A DNA stretch of 64,000 nt, taken from contig JAJTUP010000095.1 in assembly GCA_021399435.1 (NCBI GenBank), forward strand, positions 124,001 to 188,000, written 5' to 3'. This document shows positions 9,799 through 22,061 of the stretch, piece by piece; position 1 is the first letter of the stretch; each line of letters begins with the position of its first letter. The notes under the pieces are model-generated. The model saw only the letters and a program-made list of their open reading frames with translations. It had not been told where the DNA came from and did no database searches. A program made the translations under genes and the position numbers. The stretch comes from Diaporthe sp. PMI_573 (lineage: Eukaryota; Ascomycota; Sordariomycetes; Diaporthales; Diaporthaceae).

Positions 9799-12700
9799 TC
9801 AACACCGCCTCGTCTCCTTACGCCCGCCCGTCCTGTGCCCTCCGTCATCGTCAGTGGTTTTATCCGGCGCTTCCTCGGCTCTATCCATCGCCTCGCAGAT
9901 CAGACCGAGGGCGATTTTCTGCATGCGGTTCAGCGTTCTATGTTTGCCTATCATCTCCCCCACCTGGAAGAAACTACTACCCGGTGCGATATCCACCCAG
10001 GTATGGGCCTGGGTGGGGCTTGGGTTGAGCGGCGCCGGGACGGGTGGGAACAAATGATGGTCGTTGCCGTCACCGAAGCCGGCATCGTCGTCGCCGTTCG
10101 GGCCCTCACCGTCTTCATCGTCCCCTTCGATGGCTAGCACTCTTGCTTTGTGAAGCCGCAACTGCGCCGCCCGTACCATGCCAATCTCTGGCTTCGTCAT
10201 CGTCTCTACTGTCGCACGGCGGGAGGGCCGCGTGTCCGCAGTGCACGGGTCAGCCTCGGGGTCGGAGAAGCTAGCTCCGTCCAGCGCCTGTAGCAGCCCT
10301 GCCAGCACGGGGGAATCTTTTGTAATACCTTTACGGCTATGTAGGCTATGTACCGCGTCGTGGAATGAATACCTCATGTCCGCGTTCTGCGGTCGCCACG
10401 TGGTGCCGGGGGTTATGCCTTCCTCCGCTGGCTCATGCTCTCTCTCCTCGTCGCCTTCGCTGCGGCTAGCCCACAAGGTCGCATCTTTCTTAGCATCTTC
10501 AGCGCTCTTGTGCAGAAGCTTAACGTTGCTGACGATCCCTTTCACGCGGTCGGGAATGGTTTCCGATAGCTCCTGCCACACGCCTTTAGCTGAGGGGAAA
10601 TCGTCCGAGGCATAGCGATGGCCATTGAGCTTGTCCCGACGGGTGAAGCGTTGCCAGGGTACAAACAGTGCTAAGAGGAGCACCGGGGTCCTGTATGCCG
10701 TTAGCTCTTGGCGATGGCTTCTCTGTCCTCCACCCTTACCGTTGATAATATCCTGGATTTAGCTTATCCAGGTCGTGGTTGAATGGGCCGGTGAGGACCG
10801 GCACGTATTGCTCACCCCCCTTCAGGAGCTCTTGGGTCCATCTCTCTCGGTCGACAAGGTCTTGGCCAAATGGGAAATACTGTAGCTTGTCTAAATTGGT
10901 CCACTTCCCGACCCTCCGCACCTGGATCATAGTGGCATAGTCGTAGAAGCAGAGGTCCTGTAACAGAGGCCCACGACAGACGTACGCCTCCAGCAGTGGA
11001 AGCCGTACACCAGACTGCGCTATGCTGATCGTCTCTGGGGCCTCCCGCAGCCGGATCTCCGAGCCAGCGGCTGCCTGTAGACCCGGCCACCTCCTGAAGA
11101 CTGCCCAGTATAGTGTGTTAAGGTGGATGTTCTGCCATCTCTCCACGCTGGAGTAGTGGTTCGGATGGCCTAGGAGCCTGCTGCACACTTCCACGGCTGA
11201 TAGCTCCCTGCTGGTGAAGATCTGGTTTGCCGTTCGAGCGAGAAACTGCCTAGCTTTATTGTTTACCTGCGCGGTCCTCTGGGTTCCGCCCTCCTCGTGC
11301 CCCATCTGCTCTTGGCCGCCGACGTCCGCGGACATCCGTTCTCTCACGGTCTTCATGAGCGCCGCTCGTTTCCATGACGGCGTATCAAGCTTCGTCGCGT
11401 AGTTACTGGCGTAATAGCACATGGCTAGGCTCGCCGCGTTCGTTACGAGGAGTCGAACGTCGTGGTTGTGGCGCAACGCAACGGCCAGGGCCGTGTTATA
11501 GTTGTTAATTCGGCTGTGGTTGCGTTTGATGTGGAGCAGGCCATCTGGTGTGAATTCGGTCTTTTCTCGCAGAGCCCATGGGGCTTTGAAGCGACATGGA
11601 TGCTTCTTTCTTGTCTGGTCCTTTTCCTTGAAGCTATACTTAACACATGTAGCGCCGCAGCTGTGCAGCTGGCAGCGATGTGCGACCCAGTTGGCCTCGT
11701 TCTCGAACACATTGGCCAGCCTGTCAGCGTCGTTCACGATATCGCTTATATCACCGAAGACACTATCCCACCGTCGGTACTGTCGTGCCTCCCGTTCGTC
11801 GCAGCACTACCTGCGATCAGCGGCCCTTCCCTCTGCAGTGTATAGGCAGCGCTTACCTCACTCACCAGCGCGTCGATGTATCGGCACACCTGCTCCGCGT
11901 ACGCCCCGTTGTGCTGCTGCTGCATATCGTCCAAGAGAGTGGGCAGCTCCACGTTGGCGTCGAGCCACAGGAACCCGTGTAGGTGCTCCGCCCCCCTTTC
12001 GTTCGTCTCAACGCAGCCATAATAGCCCGAGACCTTACCGAATATCGACTGCTCCCCTACGCGTACGCAGTGGTTGAAGAAGAGACGGATCTCGCGGTCG
12101 AAAAACTTCGCGGCGCTTACAGGATCTCGCCCTATATGCTGCACCCGCCCGATGTGCTTGCGGAGCTGGTCCACTAACTGCCTGGCCTGCTCGCCGCTGA
12201 TGACTCGGTAGGCAGTCAGCTTTATGTTTACCTCGTTCGTCAGGTCGTTTGGGTTGATGGTGAACCAAATGCTCTTCATTCCCAACATGAGGCTAAGAGA
12301 CTCGATCTTGCGACGGTGACCGAGTCTCTCTTCGTTTGACATGTGCTGCCCATGGCCGAAGGCGCTGAGCTCTCGAAGGAGGAAGGAGACATCCTCGTTG
12401 GTCGTCGTCCTCGTCCGGCGGTATTCTTCCTCCGCTGCCTCGATCTCGCCGGCAGTTAGTGTGCGGAGGATCTGCTCGACCCGCGCGAAGGACCGCTTCT
12501 TCATACGTATGTAGCTGATCCGCCGGTTCTCCGAGCGTACCAGCATGTTGTAGATGAGGAAGGGAAAGGCCGGATGCGTCGCAAAGAGGCCGCCTGCTTT
12601 TCGTCAATACGGTTCCATCTCCCTGCTCGTCAGGTACATACCATGTCTCCGGAGAAGGTGTCTCGCCCAATTCTGCAGCGTGAAGTTGTGGTCTTGACTG

Positions 12701-14505
12701 TCGGTATTATTCTCCTCAGAGGCTGTATCTCCCGTGCGCCCGACACCCGCTTCCTCCGCCACTTTAGGCCCTCCCCGGCCCCATGAAAATAGGCAGGGGA
12801 AGGCTTTTGGAAAGAAGTCGGGATCGTTGCTGTCGGCATACTCCTCACCCCGCCGGTTGATGATAAAAGACTCCATGGTACCAACTGAGCATCCGACGCC
12901 GTCGTCGACCCGCCTGCGCTTCCTTGCCTGATGACGGCGCTCGTCCTGGGCCATACCAGCCTGGAACAACCGTAGCCGTTCTCGGGGACTGTGGTCGGCC
13001 GTCGCATCAAGCCCTAACATCCCTGTCGAGACCATCTCGACTAGCTCTTGCTCTATGTGGCGTGGATCTAGCTCTTCTATCTGGAGATACCGCGTCCGCA
13101 AGCCGCCTAGTCTCGCATTGCTTTCGTTCTCCTGTCGTACGGCCTCGTCTTCGCGGTGCTCCAACATAGCCAGCACCTCTTCGACCGTACGAACAGGCTG
13201 CTCCTCACGGCCGCGCTCTACAGCCGAGACGTAGTGTCCGGCCCGGATTTGGTCCTCCGGGCTCAGCTCGTATGGAGCCATGTTCTCAAATATGGCCTCT
13301 GGTACTTCGGTGCCGGCACACCAGTCTCCCCAGCTCCGCAGGTTTTTCTCGCTTATACATATATCTCGGTATAACGGGTTATACCGCTTTAGCCAGGCAA
13401 GCGCGCGTTTGAGCCGCTGCGGGTTGACCGACATCATCCAGGCAATGTCTGTTGGCACCGGCTTCCGCGGTGCCACGAAGCAGACATGGATCCTCTCTAG
13501 CTCGTCGACCATGGGGTGCGGAAGCACTTTAGACACCAAGTTCTCTACGTCGTTTGGGAAGACTGTGATGTGGCCCTTCTTATGCTTGCGATATCGGCCG
13601 TTGGTAGCTTTCTCAATGTCGATTTGGAACTTCGTGATCCAACCACAAGGTATATAAAGGCCGATGAGCCGTTCTTCAAGCGGGGTCAAGCATTTCAGCG
13701 CCTCAGGGTATCTGTGAGTGCATCCGAGACTGAGGTTGTTGACCTGGCAGGCGCGTGGGAGCTTTCCTGCCTCTAAGGAGTGACTACAGTCTTTGCAGAC
13801 TGAGAACACGTCCGCCCCCTCGCGGGGGAAACATTGCCGACATGAGAAATGCTCTAGATCTTGCCGCGTGAGACACCGCTCCACCTGCCGATACAACGGC
13901 TCAAGCACCGCCCAGCTCCAGTCCACAACGTCGACGGGTGCCTTTTGCTCGTAGCAGACGACACAGTGTGCAATCTCCATGGTGCTCTCGTCATGCATCA
14001 TATTATAGAAGTCACGGGCTGTCTCCAACTGGAGTTCGCCCGGTCTTGCCTCACTCCATGTGTGTTTCGCTGAATCTCTAACCCTCTGGTCCCAGCGCTC
14101 GTCCATCACCTTCACGGCCTCCTGCAACAGCCTGTTTCGTTCCTGGAACATAGCAGAGCTTGGGGTGTCCGGGACCGGCAGTATCGGATGGCTTGCTGGT
14201 GCCGACCGTCCTGGTACGCTGGGGGGGCCGGCTATGTCGGTAGCGACTAGTCTGGCAGTTCTGGTACTGGGGCGGTATGTTTGCGCCTTCATACTGGGCA
14301 GTTGGGAGGATATAGATCGCTGTGGTGAAGTAAGCGCAAGTCTAGGACCACGCCGCTTAAGTCTCGAACCCGGTTTGTTACCGCGCCGGTTTAGTCCCGG
14401 GGTCACAACGATAGCAGGACACTGAGCTGGCGGTGTGCTCGGTGTCTTGGGAAGGAGTCGGGCCAGCGGCCGTGTTGGTGGGTAGACTCGACGCTTTCTA
14501 GCCAT
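9799..14505 (-). pseudogene. Helitron N-terminal protein (DUF6570 + HUH Rep), one stop, helicase missing
   Basis: Reading from the ATG at 14505: exon 14505-11857, intron 11856-11780 (GTAAGC...ACAG), exon 11779-10740, intron 10739-10691 (GTAAGG, GCTAAC branch, ACAG), then exon 10690-9799. The two introns repair what look like frame breaks. One in-frame TGA remains at 12604-12606. Domains in order: basic N-terminus; Cys-rich DUF6570-type region (CVVCYEQK, CRQCF, CKDC); Helitron-like N domain; HUH motif EHLHGFLWL near 11965-11990; two-tyrosine Rep motif YYASNYATK near 11395-11425. It stops before any Walker A/Pif1 helicase block, so the element is truncated on that side. The HUH and Tyr residues are intact. 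Confidence 0.85.
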
Positions 14506-14908
14506 GACGCTAGGCAGTGATCCATGATGTTCCAGCACCGTCTTTTTTCAGTTGAAGCCCCCTGGCGTTGCCAGAATGTCTCTTGTTCTTCCTTGGCTGA
14601 GTGCTATTATGCAGTCACGGTCTCGTCATCATTTGTTCCCCAGGGGCCTACCAACACGAATAGTCCTTGCGGAACTCCGTTATGTGCCGATGTGTCGGCA
14701 TCCACGGCATCGGGTATGAAACGTGACCGACTGGGTCCTGCTGGGGACATCCCTGCTAAGGGACGGCTGGGCCACTGTGACCGGCATCGTCGTTGCGGTC
14801 GTCGGTGTATAGGCCCCACTTTCTTGGGATTTCTTGATTCCTTCGAAAAGCTTATATCAAAGGCAGGGACTCTGCGCCGAAATAGCAAGCACGAGAAATG
14901 GTATATTT
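14506..14908. other. Spacer between the Helitron reading and the MYND gene
   Basis: About 400 bp without a supported gene. It must contain the Helitron 5' terminus if one survives, but I could not identify a diagnostic TC end. A minus-strand ORF here (14607-14912) has no recognisable features. Confidence 0.4.
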
Positions 14909-15664
14909 TCACTTAATCTCGACTTCTAGGTCTTCCATTCCAGCTGCTCCCATCAACAAACGGGTCACAACCTCCTCCCGACTAATCTCCCTGTATCGTG
15001 GAGGCTCTCCGGGTCCCGCGACATTGAACACGGCGCTGTAGGTCACTTTGGTGTCTGTGTCCTCCTCCGCCTCGTCCAGAGAGCGCCTTGAATCGAATGT
15101 CGACGTCGGCCATGGCGTACACTCTGCTTTGTGGTTTGGCCAGTCCTCCTCTTGGTGCTCTTGCCCACAGTACCCCGCGACGTGACAGCCGTCGCATTCC
15201 TTCAGCCCTTCCCTTTTCTTGCATACTCTACAGGACATAAGCTCTGCGAACAGTCCTGGGTCCGGGCCACTAAGGCCACCATCTGGAGAGCGGCTCCTCG
15301 ACATTACTTGCAGCATTCGCTGGCGGGTCCGGGTCCGACATTTCAGGTCCCCGCAGAACAGGTCCACGATGACCACAACGTGAGCTTCGGGAGCATCAAG
15401 GAACGGCATCGGTCGTAGATATTCCGTGGCCACTGCTGGTAACCCGCACGCACACGAAGCCGGACTGGCACGCCGGAGGCAAGTCGCCTCGCTCTTTTCC
15501 ATAATGATATCCATCGCTGCATCCCACAACTGCCTTTCCTCGGGTTTCGCCTTGTCTGAATCGTCCCCTGCCCCGACGATGCGGTTAGGTATATCGTAGG
15601 ACACATCGAACTTGACGCGTACACGATAACAGAGGAAATCAAACCGAACGCGTCTTGTAGCCAT
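14909..15664 (-). CDS. MYND zinc-finger protein
   Basis: 251 aa from the ATG at 15662-15664 (MATRRVRF); the frame is open farther upstream only from a TTG. The C-terminal half has a textbook MYND finger, CRVCKKRE...CDGC...YCGQEHQEEDW..HKAEC, giving the C-x2-C...C-x2-C...YC...H...C zinc ligands. The N-terminal part is a compact unknown domain with several Cys residues (CLRRAS, CACG, CGDLKC). MYND fingers usually mediate protein-protein contacts. It is on the same strand as the Helitron and 404 bp upstream of it, so capture by the element is possible but unproven. Confidence 0.8.
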   Translation of the reverse strand: MATRRVRFDFLCYRVRVKFDVSYDIPNRIVGAGDDSDKAKPEERQLWDAAMDIIMEKSEATCLRRASPASCACGLPAVATEYLRPMPFLDAPEAHVVVIVDLFCGDLKCRTRTRQRMLQVMSRSRSPDGGLSGPDPGLFAELMSCRVCKKREGLKECDGCHVAGYCGQEHQEEDWPNHKAECTPWPTSTFDSRRSLDEAEEDTDTKVTYSAVFNVAGPGEPPRYREISREEVVTRLLMGAAGMEDLEVEIK

Positions 15665-16512
15665 CGTGAGGTTGATACTGTTCACAATCTGGGGTAAAAT
15701 GCTGAAGCGCTTCTTGATCGGCAGATGATGTAACGGCAAGAAGTTTCCACCCCTGCACAAGTATCAGACAGCTTTGTTTCGTTTAGCTTTTCGCACGACC
15801 CTGACCTATCAAGGACGATGTAGCCAGAACGGGCAGACCTATCTTTTATACAGGTAAAATCGCTGTGACCCTGTTAGTCGCTCCTGAATTTGAAACAGCT
15901 GCCCCAGCCTGTCAACTGCGCATACTACTGGCACCGTCTAACCCCTGTTCCAGCTGAGAGCAGCTGCACAAGGGACCCTTCCTAACGGGAGGCCTTCCTA
16001 GCAAGCCGGCTTGACGGCTGCTCCCCAGTATTATATAGAGGCTGCTGCCGGGGGACCGAAAATTGATTGCACAACAGACAGTGAGCCGTTCTTCAACATC
16101 ATCCACCTTGTCCAAACGCTCCATTGCTTCCATATCTCTTATATGGCGCTCCTGGTCTCGAGATTTGAGAACGTGTTCGTACTGCACGACAACGAGTTAG
16201 ACTACTTTCAATACAAGTACCCATGAGTGAGACACCACTAGGGCCTCTAGACACTTACCATCGACTTCAGCTAGACACCGTCTCAAGTTGCTTGTTCACT
16301 GTGCCGATATAGCCGTTAACCTCTGCAGATATACCATCCATGTCTCGTTGGAAGTCAGCATGATCGTCTGTGAGCTGACTTGGCCACGAAGCCATAGCAT
16401 TGTCCCCATGTTTGCGGATGTTCTTCAAGGTGTCTTTGGTATTATTGAGGATGTTCTATGCATGCAGAAGTTTGCAAGTGAGAGCAAAAAGCTGCTGCAC
16501 TGAGGACAACAA
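15665..16512. other. Intergenic region
   Basis: I see no supported gene. The MYND promoter must lie in the left part. Open frames here are short and lack recognisable motifs. Confidence 0.4.
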
Positions 16513-17353
16513 TGACCAATGCTTGCAATTAGCTCGCCGTTTTGTCACCAATCGGCTCCCAGACGAGCGCCGCCTCTCCCACGGCGACGCATACAAGTTT
16601 TCCCCAACCCTTGCGGCACTTGAAGAGGCAAAGGAGAAGATTGGCCAGTACGCCGAACCAGAACACTTCCGAGTAAATGTTCAACTGGCTTGGGAGAAGC
16701 TCAACGAGTATTACGATAAGCTCGACGACACTCCGATGTACTACGCCGCCCTAGCCTTCCACCCCGCGTTTGGTTGGAATGTCGTTGAGCGTGAGTGGGA
16801 TACTCGACCGGAGTGGGTCCGAAACGCGAAGAAGATGGTTAAACAGGTGTGGGACGACTGCTACTCGAAACTTGAAATTACTCATATGAGCGGCGAGCCT
16901 GTTGCGAAGAGGAGGAAGACGTTCCATAATAAGTTCAGCCAGTTTAAGGAAGATAAGAGGCGGAAAGCCTTGATATCGCCATCAGCTAGCTCGGTAGGCG
17001 ACGAATACGAGCGCTGGCTGCTGAGTACTTCAGAGGCTGACAGCGAGGTAAGTGACCCATATGAGTACTGGCATTCTAGGCGCAAGAAGTTCCCGAGGCT
17101 ATCGATAATGGCCCTTGACTTCTTATCGATCCCACCGATGTCTGCTGAGTGCGAGAGGCTATTTTCGGCCGCTGGGCGCATGGTTGCCCCCATTCGGAGT
17201 CGACTGGAAGCCACGATGATTGGGATGGCTCAGTGTCTCCGATCTTGGCTGTGTTCTGGACTAGTTGACGAGCTCGAGAGCTTCTTGCTCGTCAATTCTG
17301 AATCTCCAGGGGCGAGGACACGAGCTATAGTGAAGAAGAGGAGGCATGGTTAG
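16513..17353 (+). pseudogene. hAT transposase C-terminal half (copy 2)
   Basis: The open frame continues to the TAG at 17351-17353. Landmarks are LAWEKLNEYYDKL, a FHPAFGWN block, YWHSRRKKFPRLS, and the hATC dimerisation block SAECERLFSAAGRM followed by SRLEATMIGMAQCLRSWL. The BED finger and catalytic Asp region are absent: homology begins near 16513 and the upstream part of the ORF (from 16400) is unrelated. Truncated and non-autonomous. Confidence 0.8.
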
Positions 17354-17439
17354 CTGCAGAACGAGAGCACGAGAGTGACGAGACGGCCTGTGGGGAGAAC
17401 GAGAAAGGATTGATCATGTATTGATTGTCAGACGTTTGT

Positions 17440-17578
17440 TCCACCGGATGTCAATTCCACCCACTTCAACTCCACAGGGAGCTTCGGTTGATCAACTCCA
17501 CACAGGTGATGCGGTGGGTCGTCCACTCAATTCAATATGCCCTCGATAGTGGATTGAATTGAGTTGATCGCCACCTTG
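17440..17578. repeat. Right subterminal region of hAT copy 2
   Basis: Repeated TCAATTC / CAACTCCA words in both orientations end at CGCCACCTTG. Read inward from 17578 this gives CAAGGTGGCGATCAACTCAA. The same terminus, CAGGCTAGCGATCAATTCAA, closes the hAT relic at 31.8 kb, so the two copies belong to one family. The left end is lost. Confidence 0.55.
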
Positions 17579-17978
17579 CCTCAGGTTCATTCCTTCGTAC
17601 CGTTACATTTGTCCCATCCCCACCAGGTACCTTCTTGCAGCAATTTCTATACTAACGGTACTTCAGGTTCATGAATCGCTCAAATACTCGTCGTCGCCGC
17701 TGGGCTAGTGCTGTTGTGGCTGCCTATATCTCCCCCGGGGGTCAAACGTTAAATCGTGACCTTTGGTCGCCACAGTGGGTTGAATGCAACCCTATCATCT
17801 AAAACTTTTTGATCCAGGTCCATCGCCAGGAGCCAATCATAAGGGACAATAGAATTTGACGAGCCGCTTGCCACCGATTTAAACCTTTTATATATAATAT
17901 AAATTCTTTTAAAGAAATAAGAAGGCTGCCAAACGGTTTTATAGCGTTTTCAACTTGGCTTCCAGACACGGGTCGTAC

Positions 17979-19778
17979 CAGCGTTCCACGCAAACCAAAC
18001 AAAGCAAATGGGATAGTCCCGCTTGATTTGCTTTGCTAATATAGCCCATTTGCGGACTTGCCTCTAATTTTTTCGCCTTGTTGACTTGGTTGACTTGCCC
18101 ATTTGCCACTGGAAAGGCCCCACAACTTTCCTAAATAGGAAGGTATGATAGCTCCTCTGGGTTGGTCATCATCGCCATCTCTGCCGCTGGCCCAGCCATA
18201 GTCCCTTTCTTCAGCCAGTCCTTTAAACAAAGCAGCATTTCGAGTGTTGCCCCCTTCATTCTGTGCCTCTGTGAGGTTATCGTGAGCTTCCCTTGGCTAA
18301 AGGCCCGCTCGCACTCTGATGACATCGCAGGCACAGATAGCACGTCTATGGCCATTTGTGACAGAATAGGGAACTCTGTACGATGGTCTCGCCACCAGCA
18401 AAGAGGGTTAAGAGGAACCTCACGCCCGGCTTTGTCTCTCTGCCGAGGGATCCTCATCGCGACATGATTCTTATACTCCATTTCTGGCGTCAACGGCTGT
18501 TGTTGTGCCTCTGGTTCAGGCGATGGCGATGGCTCCATAAACGCAGTTCTTCGCTTCTCCATAACTGATAGCTGAGGATTAGCAACAACAGGCTGGGGAG
18601 GCTGTGACTGTTGTGGAGGAGGAGTTGTTGCTTTATCAGAGACCCAGTACTTCCGTAAGTAGTTCTTGAACTGTTGTTCGGCCTCATCCAACAATAGCGG
18701 CGCCGCTTTCCTGATACCACCTGTGCGATAACGAGGATGAAGAATCGTAGCCGCTAAGTAAATCGGGCAGCTTCGCAACCTCCTCTTGTATTTGGCCACC
18801 AAATATAAAGCCTCTTGGACCGAGACCTGGAGAAAGAGAGCGCCTTCAAAGCCATATTCAGCCTCCCGTTGCTTCTGCCGCCACGATGTGCCCCGCGATG
18901 TAGATGTATCAGACTCTTCAGCCTCCTCTTGTTGCTGCCGCTGGCGCGATCTAGGCCACGATGATGACTGTGATGATGATGATGGGGAGGCCGCTGCCGC
19001 TGTGGGGATAACCTCTGTACTGGAGGCTGTGATCTCGTCAACAATTTCTTCTTCAGCATGTGTCTCTTTGCCACCAAATCGTTGAAGCCATACGCGTAGG
19101 TGCTGTTCCAAATCCCATAGCGAGGAGAAGACATCGTGAATCGCCGCACTGTTACCTTCGTGAAGCCTCGTATGGTACAGAAACGGTTGAAGAAGATCGC
19201 GTACCGACTCAATCACTTTTCGGCTGGGGGTCTGGCATCCATCTGGCGGCTACAAACTGATGGCGCCGGCCTTTGACTGTGATATGTGGGAGGTCTTTGA
19301 GGGAACCAATAGCAAAGCGAGCTGTCGCGTCGTGAGTGTCAATTTGGCTCTGGATGGATTGCGAGGAAGGCTGACGAGGCTGGCCAAGCAGCGAAAGGGC
19401 GTTTGTAGCCATGATGATGCCTACAGTACAGGTACACTCGATGATGAGACGCGACGAAGCCTAAGATCAGAGGACGGCTACAACAAACAGCTCAACTGCA
19501 GAAAAGCTGACAGATTTGACTCCGAATGCGGGGGGGGGCCAAATCGGGCTAACGATCGACATAGGTTTCGGAGCAAAACAACAAAAATGGGCTCACGATC
19601 CTCAATACAGTGGGGCAAACAGAGTCACATGTGGGGCCGCCAGGTTAACGTCCATTTGTTTGGTTCGTTTGCAAGTCATTTGCATATAAATGTCCCTTGT
19701 TTGGCTTGCTGAAATGTCGGGCTTTGCGACTTTCATTTGGCAAATGACTTGCAAAGGCTTGGTTTGCGTGGAACGCTG
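17979..19778 (-). mobile_element. hAT element, 1.8 kb, internally deleted (copy 3)
   Basis: Both ends carry the 20-bp terminal inverted repeat CAGCGTTCCACGCAAACCAA (left 17979-17998; right, reversed, 19778-19759). The subtermini are rich in GCAAATGG, TTTGGCTTG and TTGACTTG words. The flanking 8-mers (17971-17978 and 19779-19786) do not match, so the target duplication is lost or the copy is recombinant. It contains the transposase relic 18131-19412. Confidence 0.85.
18131..19412 (-). pseudogene. hAT transposase relic inside copy 3
   Basis: An N-terminal piece starts at the ATG at 19410-19412 and shifts frame near 19210. The remainder, from about 19205 to the stop at 18131, covers the C-terminal half: CPIYLAATILHPRYR, CWWRDHRTEFPILS, the hATC block SSECERAFSQGKL, then MLLCLKDWL. 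The BED finger and the first catalytic Asp region are absent, and a low-complexity Ser/Gln linker is present. Non-autonomous. Confidence 0.75.
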
Positions 19779-20639
19779 TAGGCTGCTCGGACAAGTGTCG
19801 GGCTCAGGGAGGGCACTCAAATGGTAAGCCAATGACAGCTGACTTCTCGCATTCCTGGGCAATCCGCTAACCGCAGTTGGAGTGGAGAAAAACCAGACCG
19901 CCCAATTAAACAGCGTTTACGACGCTCGGTGATTGGAAGGGAAAACACCCAGCCGATCTCTACCCCTGTGGCAGCATAGTGGCGTGTTTACCAGAAGAAG
20001 AAATGCAGACATGTTGACCAGAGTGTGCGACAGCTTCAGTATTATGGCATCCCCTCTGCTGCCATCTCGGCAGATAGTCTTTCCGTCGCCATTTACGGAA
20101 GGAGAATCCTGGACGCACTGCACGCCATTAGCACTAATCCCAGTCCCGCTTATTTGGTGCCGAGACGGCAGCAGAGGGCATTTTATAACTCGTGTTTACC
20201 CGTATACTCGTATAGTCGTATAGCTGATATACGGTTGAGCGGGGCTTGTCCCGCTTTGATTAAGGCGGCTGAGTCCATAATCACACAAGGCACTATCTTT
20301 GCACTCCAACGACGCTGCAGCTCGGGTGGCTACGTATGATTAGCATGGCCGCGAGGGCCATTCAGGAAATTAGACACCTGTGCTCGGTGGGACGAGGGAT
20401 AATAGACGAATACGCGGTTCGCGGCCATGAATATAATCGATTTACAGCGACCAACTTTACACCCCTGTGTACGCGTGACGCAACAGACAGTGAGACGAGT
20501 ATGGAATGAAGACCATTGACTGAAGTATAAGATCCGTCGCCATCTTAGGTGAGCGCAAGAAAGTTCAAGTGCAACTCATCGTCCGCCATTAGTTCGTCTA
20601 CAAAACCCCGAACACCGTCAAAAGAATCCATCCTTCAAT
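19779..20639. other. Intergenic, including the presumed promoter of the secreted-protein gene
   Basis: No supported gene. Short plus-strand frames (19933-20339) lack motifs. The last 100 bp before 20640 should hold the 5' leader of the next gene. Confidence 0.4.
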
Positions 20640-21751
20640 ATGCATTTCACAACTACTTTGGTCACCTTGCTTGCGGCGGTCTCTGCTATCGAGATTCCCA
20701 GTTTCGCACCGCCCGAGTTTCCAATCAGCACAATTGAGAATGATGGAGTATGTACATAATGTAGATCAGATGCCACGCACTAGCTCACATGTTGCCCCAG
20801 ACCAATGTTGGCCGTTACGATGTTCGCAAGACAATGGCCTGGCTCGAACCCGGCACTGGAAACCTGAACAGGTCCGTCGTTCTCGTCCACACGATCTCAA
20901 AATCGCTAACAATTATTTAACAACAGTTACTTCTTCTTAATGTGGTTGACTCTCCGCGATGGAAGAAAATATCACATCACAGTTGCCCCTAATTTCCGTC
21001 TTGATTCAACCACTGGGATCTTCGTCCTGAACGACCTTCAAAACCTTGGGCAAGAAGCAGTCTCCGGAACTGCGATTGCCCCTGGTGAGGGACGCGAGGG
21101 GCAGGTCTTCCTCCAATCGACCATTCAGAACTTCTCTAGTCCAGCTGGTAGTGACAACTACACTGATATGTACTACAACTGCGATTTTGCGGGGGTCAAC
21201 ATCGATGTGCATTTCACTCCGACCGGCAAGAACCTGTATGTCGGCGGAAGTGGGGGAGTCACCATTGCAGCCAACAAGGAGAGTGGTGATGATTACAGAC
21301 GACTCATTCCAGGTTATTCCTGGTACTGGGTAAGCCACATCCCCCCTCCGCAAGATCCTCCAGCAGTAGGTAGTAACCTAACGTCAACCGCAAGGGCAAT
21401 CCAACACTTCGTGTTGATGGCAAAATCATGATCAATGGCACGTACGTCGAGATCGACACGAGGCAGTCCTTTGGGTTTTTAGAGCGGCAGAGCGGTACCT
21501 TTGGTATTCCCGGTGGCCATCTAGGCTTCTGGCTCTACCTTTCCAACGGCATCATGGTACACTGCTGGCAATTGGCTCCTACCAAGGACGGCATGTTGAG
21601 CAACCGCGCTTGGGCTACTATCTGGCACCCCAACGGCCTCCACGAGGTCGTTGAGATTAACTCTAGCACCTCTAGGGCAACTAACTCCTATGTCAGTGAG
21701 AAAAGCGGCCTGACTTACTTCCGGAACTTCTTCCTGGACGTCCCAACCTAA
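20640..21751 (+). CDS. Secreted CrtC/AttH-like (kievitone hydratase-type) protein, 4 exons
   Basis: Exons 20640-20747, 20801-20871, 20927-21329 and 21395-21751 give 312 aa. All three introns are 53-65 nt with GT/AG borders (GTATGT, GTCCGT, GTAAGC donors), and every junction keeps the frame. The N-terminus (MHFTTTLVTLLAAVSA) is a clear signal peptide, with likely cleavage after AVSA. Several N-glycosylation sequons follow (NFS, NYT, NGT, NSS). The C-terminal half has the SWYWGNP-LRVDGKIMINGTYVEID...FGFLERQ pattern of lipocalin-like CrtC/AttH proteins. In fungi that group includes secreted hydratases acting on plant isoflavonoids. The family is read from pattern, not search; substrate unknown. 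Confidence 0.75.
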
Positions 21752-22061
21752 CTTACCATTCCATTTCCTTCATACAGCCTTCTGTCCAGACCATTTTGCT
21801 ACAAAACTTATTTGTTATGTTAACCGCTTTTACAACAAGATGGTCTTTAACACCGCCGGCCAATAGACCTACAGGTACAAAAGAGCAATTAAGCTTGACT
21901 GATTTAAGTTCTCAATCGGTGAGCGACATTCACCATGAATCAACAAGCTGCATCCTCCACTTTACGCTTGGCATCCCTAGAGAGCCCTAACTATGCAAGC
22001 CAGGTTTCATTGCAATAAGGATGTTTCATTGTCACTGGCGCAGATCCAATCACTTTGAAAC
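21752..22061. other. Intergenic
   Basis: 3' flank of the secreted-protein gene; nothing else recognised. Confidence 0.4.

Noticed and set aside
9658..12786. Plus-strand ORFs of 60-190 aa (e.g. 11502-12077)
   Set aside because: All lie antisense to the Helitron Rep coding region, whose HUH and Tyr motifs are clear.
12604..14538. Treating the Helitron ORFs as four separate genes
   Set aside because: Two of the breaks are introns with good signals; only the TGA at 12604-12606 is a true lesion.
17971..19786. Target-site duplication for hAT copy 3
   Set aside because: The two flanking 8-mers (GGTCGTAC and TAGGCTGC) do not match.
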